Part shown: positions 27,520 to 36,639 of the stretch, piece after piece
Layout of the letters: every line of letters starts with the position of its first letter
Position numbering within the stretch: the stretch's first letter is position 1
DNA from: JBBQWZ01 sp043788745
GTDB taxonomy: Bacteria; Acidobacteriota; Terriglobia; Bryobacterales; Bryobacteraceae
NCBI GenBank assembly: GCA_043788745.1
Contig: JAYVTO010000003.1
Coordinates: forward strand, 31,111-95,110
Length of the DNA: 64,000 nt
Direction: 5' to 3'
Notes under the pieces: generated by a model
What the model was told of the DNA's origin: nothing
Databases searched by the model: none
The model's input: only the letters and a program-made list of their open reading frames with translations
Translations under genes and position numbers: made by a program

Positions 27520-28734
27520 TTATTCCGCGGGATGCGGTTGCGCCAGGTAGTGCTGCCGCAGTAGATCCTTGCCGTAGTCGTTGCCGTTCGGCGTGCGCAC
27601 CACAACGTGGATATGTTCCTTGAACGGCTGATCCGGCGGATACATGTGCCGTAGACCCGCTGGCCGTTGATGGTCAAACTCGATCAGCAGCACGGGACTG
27701 TGGATGCGGTAATAGTAGACGCTCTTGTCTTCCGTCCCGCCGATCCAGGCAAAGTACGTTTGGTCGAGATGCTTGCGCACGTCCCCCATCTTCACCTTCG
27801 CGTGCCCGTCGTCCATGTTCGAGACGTACATATCAATCAGCTTCAGTAACTGATCCCGCTGCGACCGCGTGAACGCCGCCGCGCCGGCGCCCGCGTAATC
27901 CAGCACAACGTTATCCTTCCACGCTTCGGTCAGGTTGTTGTTACCGGTTTTCGAAACTTCGAGAATCGCTTTCTTCTTCTGATTGCCATCAAGCGCACGA
28001 ATCATCTCCAGACCCGCGCCCTGCTCGTCCTGCAAAATCGCCAGGCCCTTGTACTTGCCCATCGGCGCAATCACGGGCTCAGAGCCGACAAACAAAGGCG
28101 TCATCACCACCTGATCGCCCATCACCAAGTAGTTGACGATCAAGTGATGCCCATCAATCTGCCAGCCCCACGGCTGATACTTCGACGGCGTGCCCATCAC
28201 CGTGATGTGATACTTCCACTCGCCATACTGCACGAAATCGTTATTGTTCATCTCGCCCAGCGTCTCGTTCAACTTCATGATGTCGCGCGAAAGCTTCAAG
28301 CCTTTCGCGCTCAGCGAGGCCCTCAGCAGCCCGAACGCCGCATCCCGCTGCGTGCCATTCATCTCCTCGAAAGTCACGCCCTGCCGGACATAGAAGTGCT
28401 GATTCATCCACTTCCGCCACTCCTCGTCGTCCACCGCGAAGGTCGACTTCTTGCGCTGCTCCGGCGACAGCGTCGCCAGAAACTGCTCCACTGCCTTCTG
28501 CACTGGCTCTGTGGTCACACCCGTCGAGCGAATCGGGAACAATCCCGTTTCCACTTTGCCTTTTGCCGTGATACCGACAAACGGCTCCGCAAGCCCCTTC
28601 TTCTCGTAGTCGGCCGACATCGCTTTGAAGCGCTCAGCTAGTTGTTTGGGAGATGGCTGTTGCGCGCTCGTCCGCGTGTAGGCGATCGCCAGCAGCAACA
28701 CGCCCGTAAGAAAAACCCACAATCGTCTGTGCAT
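27520..28734 (-). CDS. Exported DUF3500 protein
   Basis: 404 residues after start correction to ATG 28734, where MHRRLWVFLTGVLLLAIAYT begins a signal peptide. The body matches DUF3500 proteins: KKSTFAVDDEEWRKWMNQHF, then YGEWKYHITVMGTPS and WGWQIDGHHLIVNY. Biochemical function of the family is unknown to me. TATAAA lies 13 nt before the ATG. It is divergent from the DUF5685 gene and converges on the ligase cluster. Confidence 0.8.
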   Translation of the reverse strand: MHRRLWVFLTGVLLLAIAYTRTSAQQPSPKQLAERFKAMSADYEKKGLAEPFVGITAKGKVETGLFPIRSTGVTTEPVQKAVEQFLATLSPEQRKKSTFAVDDEEWRKWMNQHFYVRQGVTFEEMNGTQRDAAFGLLRASLSAKGLKLSRDIMKLNETLGEMNNNDFVQYGEWKYHITVMGTPSKYQPWGWQIDGHHLIVNYLVMGDQVVMTPLFVGSEPVIAPMGKYKGLAILQDEQGAGLEMIRALDGNQKKKAILEVSKTGNNNLTEAWKDNVVLDYAGAGAAAFTRSQRDQLLKLIDMYVSNMDDGHAKVKMGDVRKHLDQTYFAWIGGTEDKSVYYYRIHSPVLLIEFDHQRPAGLRHMYPPDQPFKEHIHVVVRTPNGNDYGKDLLRQHYLAQPHPAE

Positions 28735-28747
28735 AGGGATTAGCGCA

Positions 28748-28753
28748 TTTATA
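28748..28753 (-). promoter_or_regulatory. -10 TATAAA before DUF3500 gene
   Basis: TATAAA on the minus strand, 13 nt upstream of the corrected ATG 28734. Predicted leader about 6 nt. No convincing -35. Confidence 0.4.
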
Positions 28754-28798
28754 TCACAGACGCCACTGAACCTGATTGTGATATCGTCGGGCACAGCG

Positions 28799-29995
28799 AT
28801 GTTCGGACTTCTTCGGCCAAAATCCCGCACGCCCCTTCGGCGCATGAACTACTGCGGAACCTGCAAGACGCTCGGTGCGCGCTATGGACAGCGCGCCCGC
28901 ATGCTGCTGAACCACGACACCGTGTTCCTCGCCGAACTGCTGACGGAGATCTCTGCGCCCGCTGAATACCAGCAAGCATTTCGCTCCTACAACTGCGCCT
29001 CCATGCCCAAAGGCGAACTCCCCGTCGCCCTCGACTTCGCTGCTGCCGCGACCATTGCGCTCGCCGACTGGAAGGTCCGCGATCACGTCGAAGACAGCAA
29101 ACGTCGCGTCTGGACCGCCGCGCAGCGCCTCTATTGCAACCCCTTCGCGAGCGCGTCGAAGGTGCTCGCGGCGTGGCGCTTCCCCACGCACCAACTCGCT
29201 GCCGCGCTCTCCTCGCAACAGCAACGCGAGCAGGCCCCGGAATCTCTTGAACAACTCGCCTGGCCCACCGCTGAAGCCACCGCGCTCTTCTGCGAACACG
29301 GTGCGCGCCTCGTCCAGCGTCCGGAACTCGCACCGCAACTGCGCGCGATCGGCCGCACCTTTGGATCGCTCATCTACATTCTCGACGCATTCGAAGACAT
29401 AGAGAATGACGCCAAGCGCGGTCAGTTCAACGCGCTCACCGCGCTCTCCCTTACACGAGAACAAGGCAAAACGCGAATCCGCGAACTCGCGCAGCAAATG
29501 GAATCCGCACTCGCGGACCTCCCCGTCTCGCAAGCTTTCGCGATCGAGATCGCAACCCGCCTTCGTCTCAACCTTTCCGCGAAGTTTGGCGAACAACTCC
29601 CGATCCTCTGCGCGACGCACGCACCGAAATCCCGCCCCGAGCGTGTTGCCGTCCGCTGGGCCAACGCCAAGCGCATCGCGCGCGAGTATCAGCAACGCGA
29701 AGCGGCAACCTGGCTCAAGGCGACGGCCATCTTCGCCTCCGTAGCCGTGGTCGCTTTCGCGATGCCCCGCGAAGCGAGGGAAGCGTCTTCTTACAAAGAC
29801 TGCATGGGCCTCGGCTTCAACCTCATGACCTTCGGATCGCTCTTCGCCATGGCCGCCGGAGGAGATGCCGGACTCGGAGCCGCCAAGCACGCCGCCAAAG
29901 CCGCAAAGGGTGGTTCCGGTTCATCGTCGTGCTGCGATAGTTGCGACTGCTGTGACAGTTGCGATTGTTGCGACTGCGGCGGCTGCGACTGCTGA
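28799..29995 (+). CDS. DUF5685 protein with Cys-rich C-terminal tail
   Basis: 398 residues from ATG 28799. The N-terminus has a CxxC in RRMNYCGTCKTLGARYGQRA. The body is alpha-helical, including an LDAFEDIENDAKRGQFNAL block that resembles a polyprenyl-synthase-like acidic helix. A hydrophobic segment (TAIFASVAVVAFAM) is followed by a Gly/Ser linker and a tail with repeated CDSCDCC units ending CDCGGCDC (15 Cys in about 21 residues). The tail could bind several metal ions or be a modification site. Family function is unknown. Confidence 0.8.
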   Translation: MFGLLRPKSRTPLRRMNYCGTCKTLGARYGQRARMLLNHDTVFLAELLTEISAPAEYQQAFRSYNCASMPKGELPVALDFAAAATIALADWKVRDHVEDSKRRVWTAAQRLYCNPFASASKVLAAWRFPTHQLAAALSSQQQREQAPESLEQLAWPTAEATALFCEHGARLVQRPELAPQLRAIGRTFGSLIYILDAFEDIENDAKRGQFNALTALSLTREQGKTRIRELAQQMESALADLPVSQAFAIEIATRLRLNLSAKFGEQLPILCATHAPKSRPERVAVRWANAKRIAREYQQREAATWLKATAIFASVAVVAFAMPREAREASSYKDCMGLGFNLMTFGSLFAMAAGGDAGLGAAKHAAKAAKGGSGSSSCCDSCDCCDSCDCCDCGGCDC

Positions 29996-30008
29996 GGCAA
30001 CGTGCCTC
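29994..30008. terminator. Small hairpin between convergent genes
   Basis: GAGGCA-ACG-TGCCTC lies between the stops of the DUF5685 and CbrC-like genes. It has no T-run on either side, so termination is only a possibility. Confidence 0.3.
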
Positions 30009-30010
30009 GC

Positions 30011-30553
30011 TCACACCCAATCGATGTGAAATCGATGCGCACTGCAATGCAGACATTGGAAGACGTAGGCCGTCGGTCCGCGATCCCGATTCAGGGATCT
30101 CACCAGCCGCGTCGCCGCGCCACCGGAAATTTGCATGTTGTGCACCACGTGCCCCATCAGCATTCCCTCTAGCTCGTACTGTCCCGCGCGAATTTCTTCG
30201 ATCCCGGTCGGACCTAGAAACGCCGTCGCGTCACCGCAACACGCCGGCCAGGCTTCCGTTTGCCACGACGCGTAACCCGGCGTCCGCTCACTGATCTCTT
30301 CGACGACAGCCCCCGGAACTTGACCGTCGAACACCGCCGAATCAACGAACATCGCATCGAATTTCGCATGTGCCGCGCCGTCGGCGATGCACCAAGGGCA
30401 GATTGAATCTTCGAGGCCGTCCTCTTCGCAGTACGGCGCGATCGCATAGACGAAGCCGCGCGAGCGACCGCAAACGCGACACGCATTCTCCGACGCGACA
30501 ACACTTCCCGTCGCCACTGGATCGGGATGATAGCGAAAGGCAGGCCGTGTCAT
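30011..30553 (-). CDS. cbrC: CbrC-family (UPF0167) protein
   Basis: 180 residues. Two zinc-ribbon-like Cys pairs are visible, ENACRVCGRSRGFVY and DSICPWCIADG, and CLHCSAHRFHIDWV closes the protein. The family includes E. coli CbrC, linked to colicin E2 tolerance, but its molecular role is unclear. It begins 5 nt after the cyclase-family gene, likely one transcript. Confidence 0.78.
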   Translation of the reverse strand: MTRPAFRYHPDPVATGSVVASENACRVCGRSRGFVYAIAPYCEEDGLEDSICPWCIADGAAHAKFDAMFVDSAVFDGQVPGAVVEEISERTPGYASWQTEAWPACCGDATAFLGPTGIEEIRAGQYELEGMLMGHVVHNMQISGGAATRLVRSLNRDRGPTAYVFQCLHCSAHRFHIDWV

Positions 30554-30557
30554 TGAA

Positions 30558-31445
30558 TTATTTCGGAACCATCGCCACCGCGCGGCACCATCCCGCGCTC
30601 GCCCTCTTAATCTTCACGGGCAAACACGAAACCCAGAACCCGGTCGGCTTCGGGATCAAATCCAGATTCGTCAACTTCTCAATCTGGCAATATTCCCTCG
30701 TCAATCCGGCGTAGTGCGCCGACCACAAAACGCGCCCATCGCCGGTCCTCTTGAACTCCGCCGCCATCGCCGCAAACGGCCGGTCGAGAGTCCACGCGTC
30801 GATCCCGATCACATGAACCCCCTGCTCCACCAACCAGAGCGTGCTGTCGCGATCGAGGCCCGGCTGTTCCAAGTAGGCCTTCGTGCCCCAACGCTTGGCC
30901 GCGCCCGTGTGGATCAGCACGATGTCGCCGGCGCTCAATTTGTATTTGATCTTCCGCAGCGCACCTTTCAAATCGTCGACTGAAATCAGCTCGCCGTTCT
31001 TCTTGTGCCGCATGTCGATCACGACGCCCGGCCCGAAGAACCACTCCAGCGGAACCTCGTCGATCCGCTTCGCTGGCTGCCCACCCGACGTCGCGCCGTA
31101 ATGATACGGAGCGTCGATGTGCGTCCCCGTGTGGCTGCTCGTCGTCAGCGTCTCCACCGCCCAACCGTGCCCGTGCGAATAAACAAGATCCTCCGGCTTG
31201 CATCCGAACGCTGCGGCAACACCGCCGGCGCTCGCAACATGATCGACGTATTCGATCTTCGGCGGAGTCAACTCGCCCGCAGCTCCATCCTCAATCGCCA
31301 CGCTCAAGTCAATCATTCGAGCGCCGCCGAGCGCCATCTGCCCTGGCCCGGACCCGGCCTCCGCTGGCCCAGCCGCTACCAGCGCTGTCGTCGCCGTCGC
31401 GAGAAATCGGCGCCGCCCTTTTGATCCATCGTTTCGTTGCGTCAT
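30558..31445 (-). CDS. Tat-exported cyclase/kynurenine-formamidase-like hydrolase
   Basis: 295 residues from ATG 31445. The N-terminus KGRRRFLATATTALVAAG is a twin-arginine signal. SSHTGTHIDAPYHYG contains the metal-binding HxGTHxDxPxH motif of the cyclase/formamidase family. Members hydrolyse N-formylkynurenine, isatin or related amides; the substrate here is unknown. Export to the periplasm is unusual for a tryptophan-degradation enzyme, which argues for another amide substrate. Confidence 0.8.
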   Translation of the reverse strand: MTQRNDGSKGRRRFLATATTALVAAGPAEAGSGPGQMALGGARMIDLSVAIEDGAAGELTPPKIEYVDHVASAGGVAAAFGCKPEDLVYSHGHGWAVETLTTSSHTGTHIDAPYHYGATSGGQPAKRIDEVPLEWFFGPGVVIDMRHKKNGELISVDDLKGALRKIKYKLSAGDIVLIHTGAAKRWGTKAYLEQPGLDRDSTLWLVEQGVHVIGIDAWTLDRPFAAMAAEFKRTGDGRVLWSAHYAGLTREYCQIEKLTNLDLIPKPTGFWVSCLPVKIKRASAGWCRAVAMVPK

Positions 31446-31536
31446 CCAAAGCTCCATCCGGTGCCCACGCCAGACTTCCGATTCTATCCCGAACGCTATC
31501 AATCGAGCCCTGCGGTGTCAAAGCAGCGCGACACGG

Positions 31537-31542
31537 TATAAT
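31537..31542 (+). promoter_or_regulatory. -10 TATAAT before M28 peptidase
   Basis: Perfect TATAAT 21 nt before ATG 31564, leaving a leader of about 14 nt. Confidence 0.45.
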
Positions 31543-31563
31543 CGCGCAAGGCTGAAATTCACG

Positions 31564-33201
31564 ATGAAACTTTCACGATCGACGACTCTGCGAATCGGCG
31601 TTGCCGGCATCCTGACCCTGCCTTTGCTCGCGCAGAACCGCGCGCCGGCAATCGACTCCATTCGCCGCGAAGAACTCCGCGCCGACCTCTTTTTCCTCGC
31701 AAGTGACGCCATGCGCGGCCGCCTTACCGACACCCCGGAGTACAACCTCGCCGCCGAATGGATCTCGTCCCGCTTCGCGCGCCTCGGACTCCAGAAGCTC
31801 GCCGGCGATTCCTACTTCCAACGCTTCGATCTCGTTACCGCCCGGCTCGGCGGAGCGAATCGCCTCGTCCTCGGCACGCCGGATTCCCGCCGCTCCGTCA
31901 AACTCAACGAAGAATACTATCCGCTGAACTTCTCCGTGAATGGCGAAGTGAAGGGCCGCGTCGCCCTCGTGGGCTACGGCATCCAGGCACCCGAGCACAA
32001 CTGGGACGACTACAAAGGACGCGACGTCAAAGGCTCTATCGTCATGGTTTTCGATGGCGACCCGGACGCGAACAATCCGAAGAGCGCCTTCGATGGCCTG
32101 GTCACTTCGGACTACGCCTACGCGCATAGCAAGGCGCTGGCCGCGCAGCAACAGGGTGCGGCCGCGCTGCTCGTCGTCAATCTGCCTCGCGGAGACGCGG
32201 GACGCGGATTCGGCAATTATTGGCCCAAGAACGCGCCTCGCATCGAGCGCTATCAACTCGCCGAAGACGCGGCCAGGATTCGCATTCCCGTTCTCCAAAT
32301 TTCGCCCGCAATCGCGGAACACATCCTCGCTGCGCCGCTTGCTGCGTTGCATAAACAAGCCGACGCAGGCAGTGCTCAGGTCTTCGCGACATCCACAATG
32401 CCCGTCGAGCTTAGCGCGTCCGTCGCGCGAATCACGGTACCCGATCGTAACCTCGTCGCCAAGATCGAGGGCTCCGATCCCGCACTGAAAGACGAAGCCG
32501 TCATCGTCTCGGCGCACTACGATCACGATGGAGCCGACGGCCCCCGCGTCTTCAATGGCGCGGACGACAACGGTTCGGGCACGGTCGGTGTACTTGAAAT
32601 CGCCGAGGCCTACGCCACCGCCGCGCGCGCGGGCCAGCGTCCGAAGCGCACCATCATCTTCGCCATCTGGGGTTCGGAAGAACGCGGACTGCTTGGGTCC
32701 TTGGCCTGGGTCGCGCATCCCCTATGGCCGCTTGAGAAGACCGTAGCCTCGCTCAACATGGATATGATCGGCCGCAACGAAGAGGTTCCCGAAGGCAGCG
32801 GACCGCGCTTCACCGGCCTCAAGCCACAAAGCTCCGCATCCAACGCCAACAGCGTAAACATCATGGGCTATAGCTTCAATCCCGAACTCGCCGACATGGT
32901 GAAGGGCGCCAATCGCGAGATGGATCTCACGCTCAAGATGGAGTACGACAACAGCCGCGCCAACCTCGTGCGCCGCAGCGATCAATGGCCTTTCCTGATG
33001 CATCGCGTCCCGTCCATCTTTTTTCACACCGGCTTGCACCCCGACTATCACACCACCGGAGACCGTCCGGAGCGCATCGAGTATCCGAAGATGGAACGCA
33101 TTGTCAAGCTCGTCTACCAGTCGAGCTGGGACGTCGCCAATGCCGCGAAGCGTCCGAAGATGCCGACGAAGCGCGAAATCCCGCCGCCGTCTGGAAATTG
33201 A
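31564..33201 (+). CDS. Exported M28-family zinc aminopeptidase with PA domain
   Basis: 545 residues: signal peptide (LRIGVAGILTLPLLAQ), a PA domain insert (about 140-290), and an M28 catalytic domain. The zinc ligands are visible in SAHYDHDGAD, NGADDNGSGT, IWGSEERGLLGS (catalytic Glu pair) and LNMDMIGRN, with FFHTGLHPDYHT supplying the last His. It degrades peptides in the periplasm or outside. Followed by a small secreted protein gene 49 nt downstream. Confidence 0.9.
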   Translation: MKLSRSTTLRIGVAGILTLPLLAQNRAPAIDSIRREELRADLFFLASDAMRGRLTDTPEYNLAAEWISSRFARLGLQKLAGDSYFQRFDLVTARLGGANRLVLGTPDSRRSVKLNEEYYPLNFSVNGEVKGRVALVGYGIQAPEHNWDDYKGRDVKGSIVMVFDGDPDANNPKSAFDGLVTSDYAYAHSKALAAQQQGAAALLVVNLPRGDAGRGFGNYWPKNAPRIERYQLAEDAARIRIPVLQISPAIAEHILAAPLAALHKQADAGSAQVFATSTMPVELSASVARITVPDRNLVAKIEGSDPALKDEAVIVSAHYDHDGADGPRVFNGADDNGSGTVGVLEIAEAYATAARAGQRPKRTIIFAIWGSEERGLLGSLAWVAHPLWPLEKTVASLNMDMIGRNEEVPEGSGPRFTGLKPQSSASNANSVNIMGYSFNPELADMVKGANREMDLTLKMEYDNSRANLVRRSDQWPFLMHRVPSIFFHTGLHPDYHTTGDRPERIEYPKMERIVKLVYQSSWDVANAAKRPKMPTKREIPPPSGN

Positions 33202-33238
33202 ACCCATGCTGCTCCGGCTTCAGCGGCACGCAATACGC

Positions 33239-33244
33239 TATGAT
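33239..33244 (+). promoter_or_regulatory. -10 TATGAT before NIPSNAP gene
   Basis: TATGAT ends 6 nt before the ATG at 33251, consistent with a leaderless transcript. Confidence 0.4.
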
Positions 33245-33250
33245 CTCGCT

Positions 33251-33697
33251 ATGTCCATCCGAACCGCAGTACTCGGTCTTTCGTTCCTGATGCTCTCCGC
33301 AACCGGGCTGCTAGCGCAGACCGTCCCCGAATCCGCCCCCAGTCCTTCGCTCAAGTCGAGCGAGCGTTTGCTCGAGTTGCGCACCTACTACGCCAACCCC
33401 GGCAAGCTCGAAGACATCCACAAGCGGTTCCGCGAGCACACCATGCGTATCTTCGCAAAGCACGGCATGATGTGCGTCGGATTCTGGGGTCCTGTCTACA
33501 AGAAGGACGGCTCCGAAAATAAGCTGGTGTACCTGATGTCATGGAAGGACCGCGCGGAGCGTGACGCCAAATGGCGAGAGTTCGCCGCCGATCCCGAATG
33601 GCAGAAGGTTGCGAAGGAATCCGAAGCCAACGGCAAGCTGCTCGAAAAGATCGAATTCGTGTTTTTGAACGAAACAGACTACGCACCAGTTAAATAA
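33251..33697 (+). CDS. Exported NIPSNAP-family protein
   Basis: 148 residues. Signal peptide MSIRTAVLGLSFLMLSATGL, then a dimeric alpha/beta-barrel NIPSNAP domain: LLELRTYYANPGKLEDI and LVYLMSWKDRAERDAKW. The function of bacterial NIPSNAP proteins is unknown; many are secreted singletons in Acidobacteriota and Planctomycetes. I chose ATG 33251, which begins the signal peptide, over the longer frame. Confidence 0.8.
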   Translation: MSIRTAVLGLSFLMLSATGLLAQTVPESAPSPSLKSSERLLELRTYYANPGKLEDIHKRFREHTMRIFAKHGMMCVGFWGPVYKKDGSENKLVYLMSWKDRAERDAKWREFAADPEWQKVAKESEANGKLLEKIEFVFLNETDYAPVK

Positions 33698-33718
33698 GGA
33701 AGAGCAGTCCGCTCCAAG

Positions 33719-33738
33719 GCGCGACCGTAAGGTCGCGC
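33719..33738. repeat. GCGCGACC palindrome (REP-like)
   Basis: Inverted repeat GCGCGACC-GTAA-GGTCGCGC between the NIPSNAP gene and the pseudogene scar. The same palindrome recurs at 59527-59550 and 59598-59621, and a decayed half at 50149-50163. Confidence 0.7.
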
Positions 33739-33741
33739 GTA

Positions 33742-33975
33742 CTAATCCGTCCGGGCACGACACCGAATCGCGCCCGGACACCAACCTTCATTCCACCCGC
33801 CCGCGATTGCCTTGAACACCGCCACCGATTCGCTCAACGCCTCAATGCGCGCCGCCGACCCGTCAAGCTTCGCGCGCCGCTCGAGCAGATGTTGATAGTT
33901 GGATAACGCGTTCTCCGCTTCATTCAAACGCTTTCAACAGTTTCTGTTTGTACTTCAACCGCGCTTGCTCCGCAG
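33742..33975 (-). pseudogene. C-terminal fragment of a NodT-type outer-membrane efflux lipoprotein, frameshifted
   Basis: The minus strand encodes ARLKYKQKLLKAFE in one frame and EAENALSNYQHLLERRAKL, then ESVAVFKAIAGGWNEGW in the next. Joined by removing one T near 33924, they give a continuous NodT/TolC C-terminus. Everything upstream is replaced by transposase debris. This is a dead remnant of an RND-type efflux channel. Confidence 0.6.
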
Positions 33976-34105
33976 TCTTGCCCTCGGTCAGTACGGCGTA
34001 GCTGGCCAGATCGCCTTCGTGATCCAGCACCAAGTGCAACTTGACCGCGCCTTTGGCCCGCCCGAGATGCGCGGACTCTCCCCTCAGAACTTGAAATATG
34101 AGGGC
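33967..34105 (-). pseudogene. IS4-type transposase fragment
   Basis: The frame reads GRAKGAVKLHLVLDHEGDLA then SYAVLTEGKTAE, typical of the DDE domain of IS4-family transposases. It stops at the junction with the NodT fragment, with which it is fused in frame (GKTAEQ-ARLKYKQ). Only about 45 residues remain. Confidence 0.55.
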
Positions 34106-34195
34106 TCTTGCTGATGCGTGGCCCGACGAGCCAATTGTGCAAGCGCCACTTGCACAAATCACCTGGTACCAAAGGCTGACGCTTCTAGAGAAAGT

Positions 34196-34225
34196 GGGCT
34201 CTGAGCAGGAATCTGACGAGAGCCC
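34196..34225. repeat. 7-bp inverted repeat at edge of IS debris
   Basis: GGGCTCT (34196-34202) and AGAGCCC (34219-34225) flank 16 nt, just beyond the end of the ISL3 coding remnant. These may be abutting element ends, but I could not match the partner end. Confidence 0.3.
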
Positions 34226-34232
34226 CATTTTA

Positions 34233-35020
34233 CGCGGCTTTCCGGAATATGACGAATTCGATTTTCGTGGCCGCCATGCGCTGAGCCTTGAGCAGCATGT
34301 AGCGCAGGTTCTTGTAGCCCCGCCTGGGGCGCAGCAGCGTCCTGATGTTGCCGTTGATCGCCTCCACCACTCCGAATCGCACTTTGACGCGGCAGTAATT
34401 TAGGATTCCGTCGACATGGTCGATCAGCGTTCGCGCCAGTTTCTCGAAAGCGGGCAAGCGCTGCCTGGGAGCTGCAACGTCCAACTCTTCAGCTAGCGCA
34501 GCATCGCGCCCTCGTAGGTGTAGGTCCACAATCGATCAAGGCTTTCCTTAAGAAGCTAGGCTTTCATGACCTTCGATTCAAAGCGAACAATTGAGTCAGC
34601 TGTTGCCGTTTGCGGCCGACAGATGCACCCAGCGCGTTAGCAACAGCCAGCGTTTCCCTTTGACCACACCGCGCATCCGAGCGCCCTTGCGAAAGAACTC
34701 GGCACGCCGCACTTCATCGACCGCTTTGTTGGCGTGCTGCATGATGTGGAACCTGTCGTAGACGATGGCGCAGTCCGGCGACTATTCTAAGATGCTGGCC
34801 TTGAACGGCTCCCACATGTCCACGCAAGCGGCTTGGATTCCGCGCCGCTGGCGCGCGTTCAATGCGGTGCGGAAGAACCCGTCCAGAGTCTCTTTCTTTC
34901 GCTCGCGACCGAACCATAACGGTTCTCCAGTTTCCAAATTACTCACCACCGTGACGAATTCCGAGGTGGAAAAATGAGCTTTCGGTATTCGTAGGCACCG
35001 ATTCCGCCCCTGCAACCATT
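34233..35020 (-). pseudogene. ISL3-family transposase, degraded
   Basis: Minus-strand segments in different frames keep the ISL3 order. VVSNLETGEPLWFGRERKKE and QAACVDMWEPFKASI come first (about 34970-34785). RRAEFFRKGARMRGVVKGKR follows (about 34710-34640). LIDHVDGILNYCRVKVRFG and YKNLRYMLLKAQRMAATK end it (about 34430-34245). At least two frame changes and internal stops break the gene, so it cannot make an active transposase. Confidence 0.75.
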
Positions 35021-35173
35021 GCCATGAGTTTTGCCCCGTTTCGGCTGACCCTTTTCGCTGGACTCTCGAACGCCGAGGCGGTGTCTTAAAGATGTTCGTC
35101 ACCGTGCGTGATAAACTTCGCCGTAGTAGGTCCGCACCGGCCAATTGGCAGCTAAAACGGAGGCCACCCAGAC

Positions 35174-35377
35174 ATGTCCAAGCTCATTACCGGCGTCGTC
35201 AAAGACGGTCGTATCGAACTCCTTGAGCCCCTGAACGAACCGGATGGTTCGCGCGTGGTCGTTACGTTGTCTGGGCAGCCGAGGTACCTCAATTTGCAAG
35301 AGCGTGGAATGACGGTCGAGGACGCGGCAGACCTCAGGGCGTGGCTTCGCGAGATGGACGTCTATGATCGCTATTAG
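35174..35377 (+). CDS. Small antitoxin-like protein
   Basis: 67 residues: an N-terminal DUF104/AbrB-like strand pattern (SKLITGVVKDGRIELLEPLN) and an acidic C-terminal helix (VEDAADLRAWLREMDVYD). It overlaps the following PemK/MazF-like gene by 14 nt. GGAGG lies 10 nt before the ATG. Antitoxin role is inferred from position and size. Confidence 0.7.
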   Translation: MSKLITGVVKDGRIELLEPLNEPDGSRVVVTLSGQPRYLNLQERGMTVEDAADLRAWLREMDVYDRY

Positions 35378-35726
35378 CAGGAGCGCTATTGTTCTTGCCC
35401 TCTTTCCGGACTCCAATCTGCACACGATCAAACGGCGTCCCGCGCTCATCATTCAGCGAGATGGGCTTGATTCTGTCCTTGCCCAAATCATGGTTGCCAT
35501 GATCTCTGGAAATTCGTTGCGAGCCGTTCACCCGAGCCGCGTGCTGATTCGACTGAGCGATGCCGAGAACTGTATCACCGGCCTCGATCTCGATTCGGTG
35601 GTCGTGACTGACAACTTGGCAACCATCGTTCACCATGAGATCGACCGGGTCATTGGCCGAATACCGGCAATGAGACTGGTGGATGCCGCGTTACGGCGGC
35701 AAGACCTGCTGCCCGCGCTACCATAG
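35364..35726 (+). CDS. PemK/MazF-type toxin
   Basis: 120 residues with the MazF-fold strands AIVLALFPDSNLHTIKRRPA, QIMVAMISGN, VLIRLSDAENCITGL and DSVVVTDNLATI. Family toxins are sequence-specific mRNA interferases. The N-terminal start is slightly uncertain (ATG 35364). The enoyl-ACP reductase gene starts 6 nt after its stop, an odd neighbour that may share the transcript. Confidence 0.8.
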   Translation: MIAISRSAIVLALFPDSNLHTIKRRPALIIQRDGLDSVLAQIMVAMISGNSLRAVHPSRVLIRLSDAENCITGLDLDSVVVTDNLATIVHHEIDRVIGRIPAMRLVDAALRRQDLLPALP

Positions 35727-35732
35727 CAGCCT

Positions 35733-36509
35733 ATGGCCAATCTTCTCGAAGGTCGCACTGCGCTTATTCTCGGTGTGGCGAACAAATGGAGTATCGCGTT
35801 CGCGATCGCGAAAGCCTTCCGGCGCGAGGGCGCGAACGTCATTCTCACTTACCAGGGCGAACGATTGAAGAGTTCCACCGAAGAACTCGGCGCGGAGCTC
35901 GGCGCTTCGCTTGTGTTCTGCTGCGACGTTAGTAAGGATGAGGATCTGGTTACTTTGGGCGATACTGTCAAGGCGCAGGGGCGGCTCGATATCATTGTCC
36001 ACTCGATCGCCTTCGCTAATCGCGAGGATCTTAGCCAGCCGTTCGTCGAGACTTCGCGGGAAGGCTATCGCGTGGCGCAGGATGTGAGCGCCTACTCGCT
36101 GGTGGCTGTTTCTCGCGTACTTACTCCTCTAATGACGGACGGCGGCGCGATTATGGCGCTTTCTTATTACGGCGCCGTGAAGGTGGTTCCCAACTACAAC
36201 GTGATGGGCGTGGCGAAAGCCGCCCTCGAAGCCTGCGTCCGGTACCTGACCGCCGATCTTGGCCCGAAAAACATCCGCGTCAACGCGATTTCCGCCGGGC
36301 CGATCAAGACGGCGTCGGCGCGCGGAATCGCCGGATTCTCGAAGATTATGGAAAATTTCGCCGAGCACGCCCCGCTCCGCCGGGCGACTGATCCGGCCGA
36401 AGTGGCAGACACCGCGGTTTTTTTAGCGTCCGACCTGGGACGTGGCGTGACGGGCAACGTCATATACGTGGACGCCGGTTTTCAGGTGATGGGATTGTTG
36501 ACGCATTAG
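35733..36509 (+). CDS. fabI: Enoyl-[acyl-carrier-protein] reductase (NADH)
   Basis: 258 residues. Last step of each fatty-acid elongation cycle. N-terminal GRTALILGVANKWSIAFAIA is the FabI nucleotide-binding motif; SYYGAVKVVPNYNVMGVAKA contains the catalytic Tyr-x6-Lys. C-terminal NVIYVDAGFQVMG is also typical. It lies right after a toxin gene rather than with other fab genes. Confidence 0.93.
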   Translation: MANLLEGRTALILGVANKWSIAFAIAKAFRREGANVILTYQGERLKSSTEELGAELGASLVFCCDVSKDEDLVTLGDTVKAQGRLDIIVHSIAFANREDLSQPFVETSREGYRVAQDVSAYSLVAVSRVLTPLMTDGGAIMALSYYGAVKVVPNYNVMGVAKAALEACVRYLTADLGPKNIRVNAISAGPIKTASARGIAGFSKIMENFAEHAPLRRATDPAEVADTAVFLASDLGRGVTGNVIYVDAGFQVMGLLTH

Positions 36510-36639
36510 GCCCCAATCCCGTGTCTGAACGGCGACGGCCACATTGACAGTACGTAGGCGCGCTTCCTAAGATAGTGTTTCCCGCGAACACGCTGGGATA
36601 AGTTCGCGCGGCTTCCTGTAGCTCTGGTAACTAAAACAT

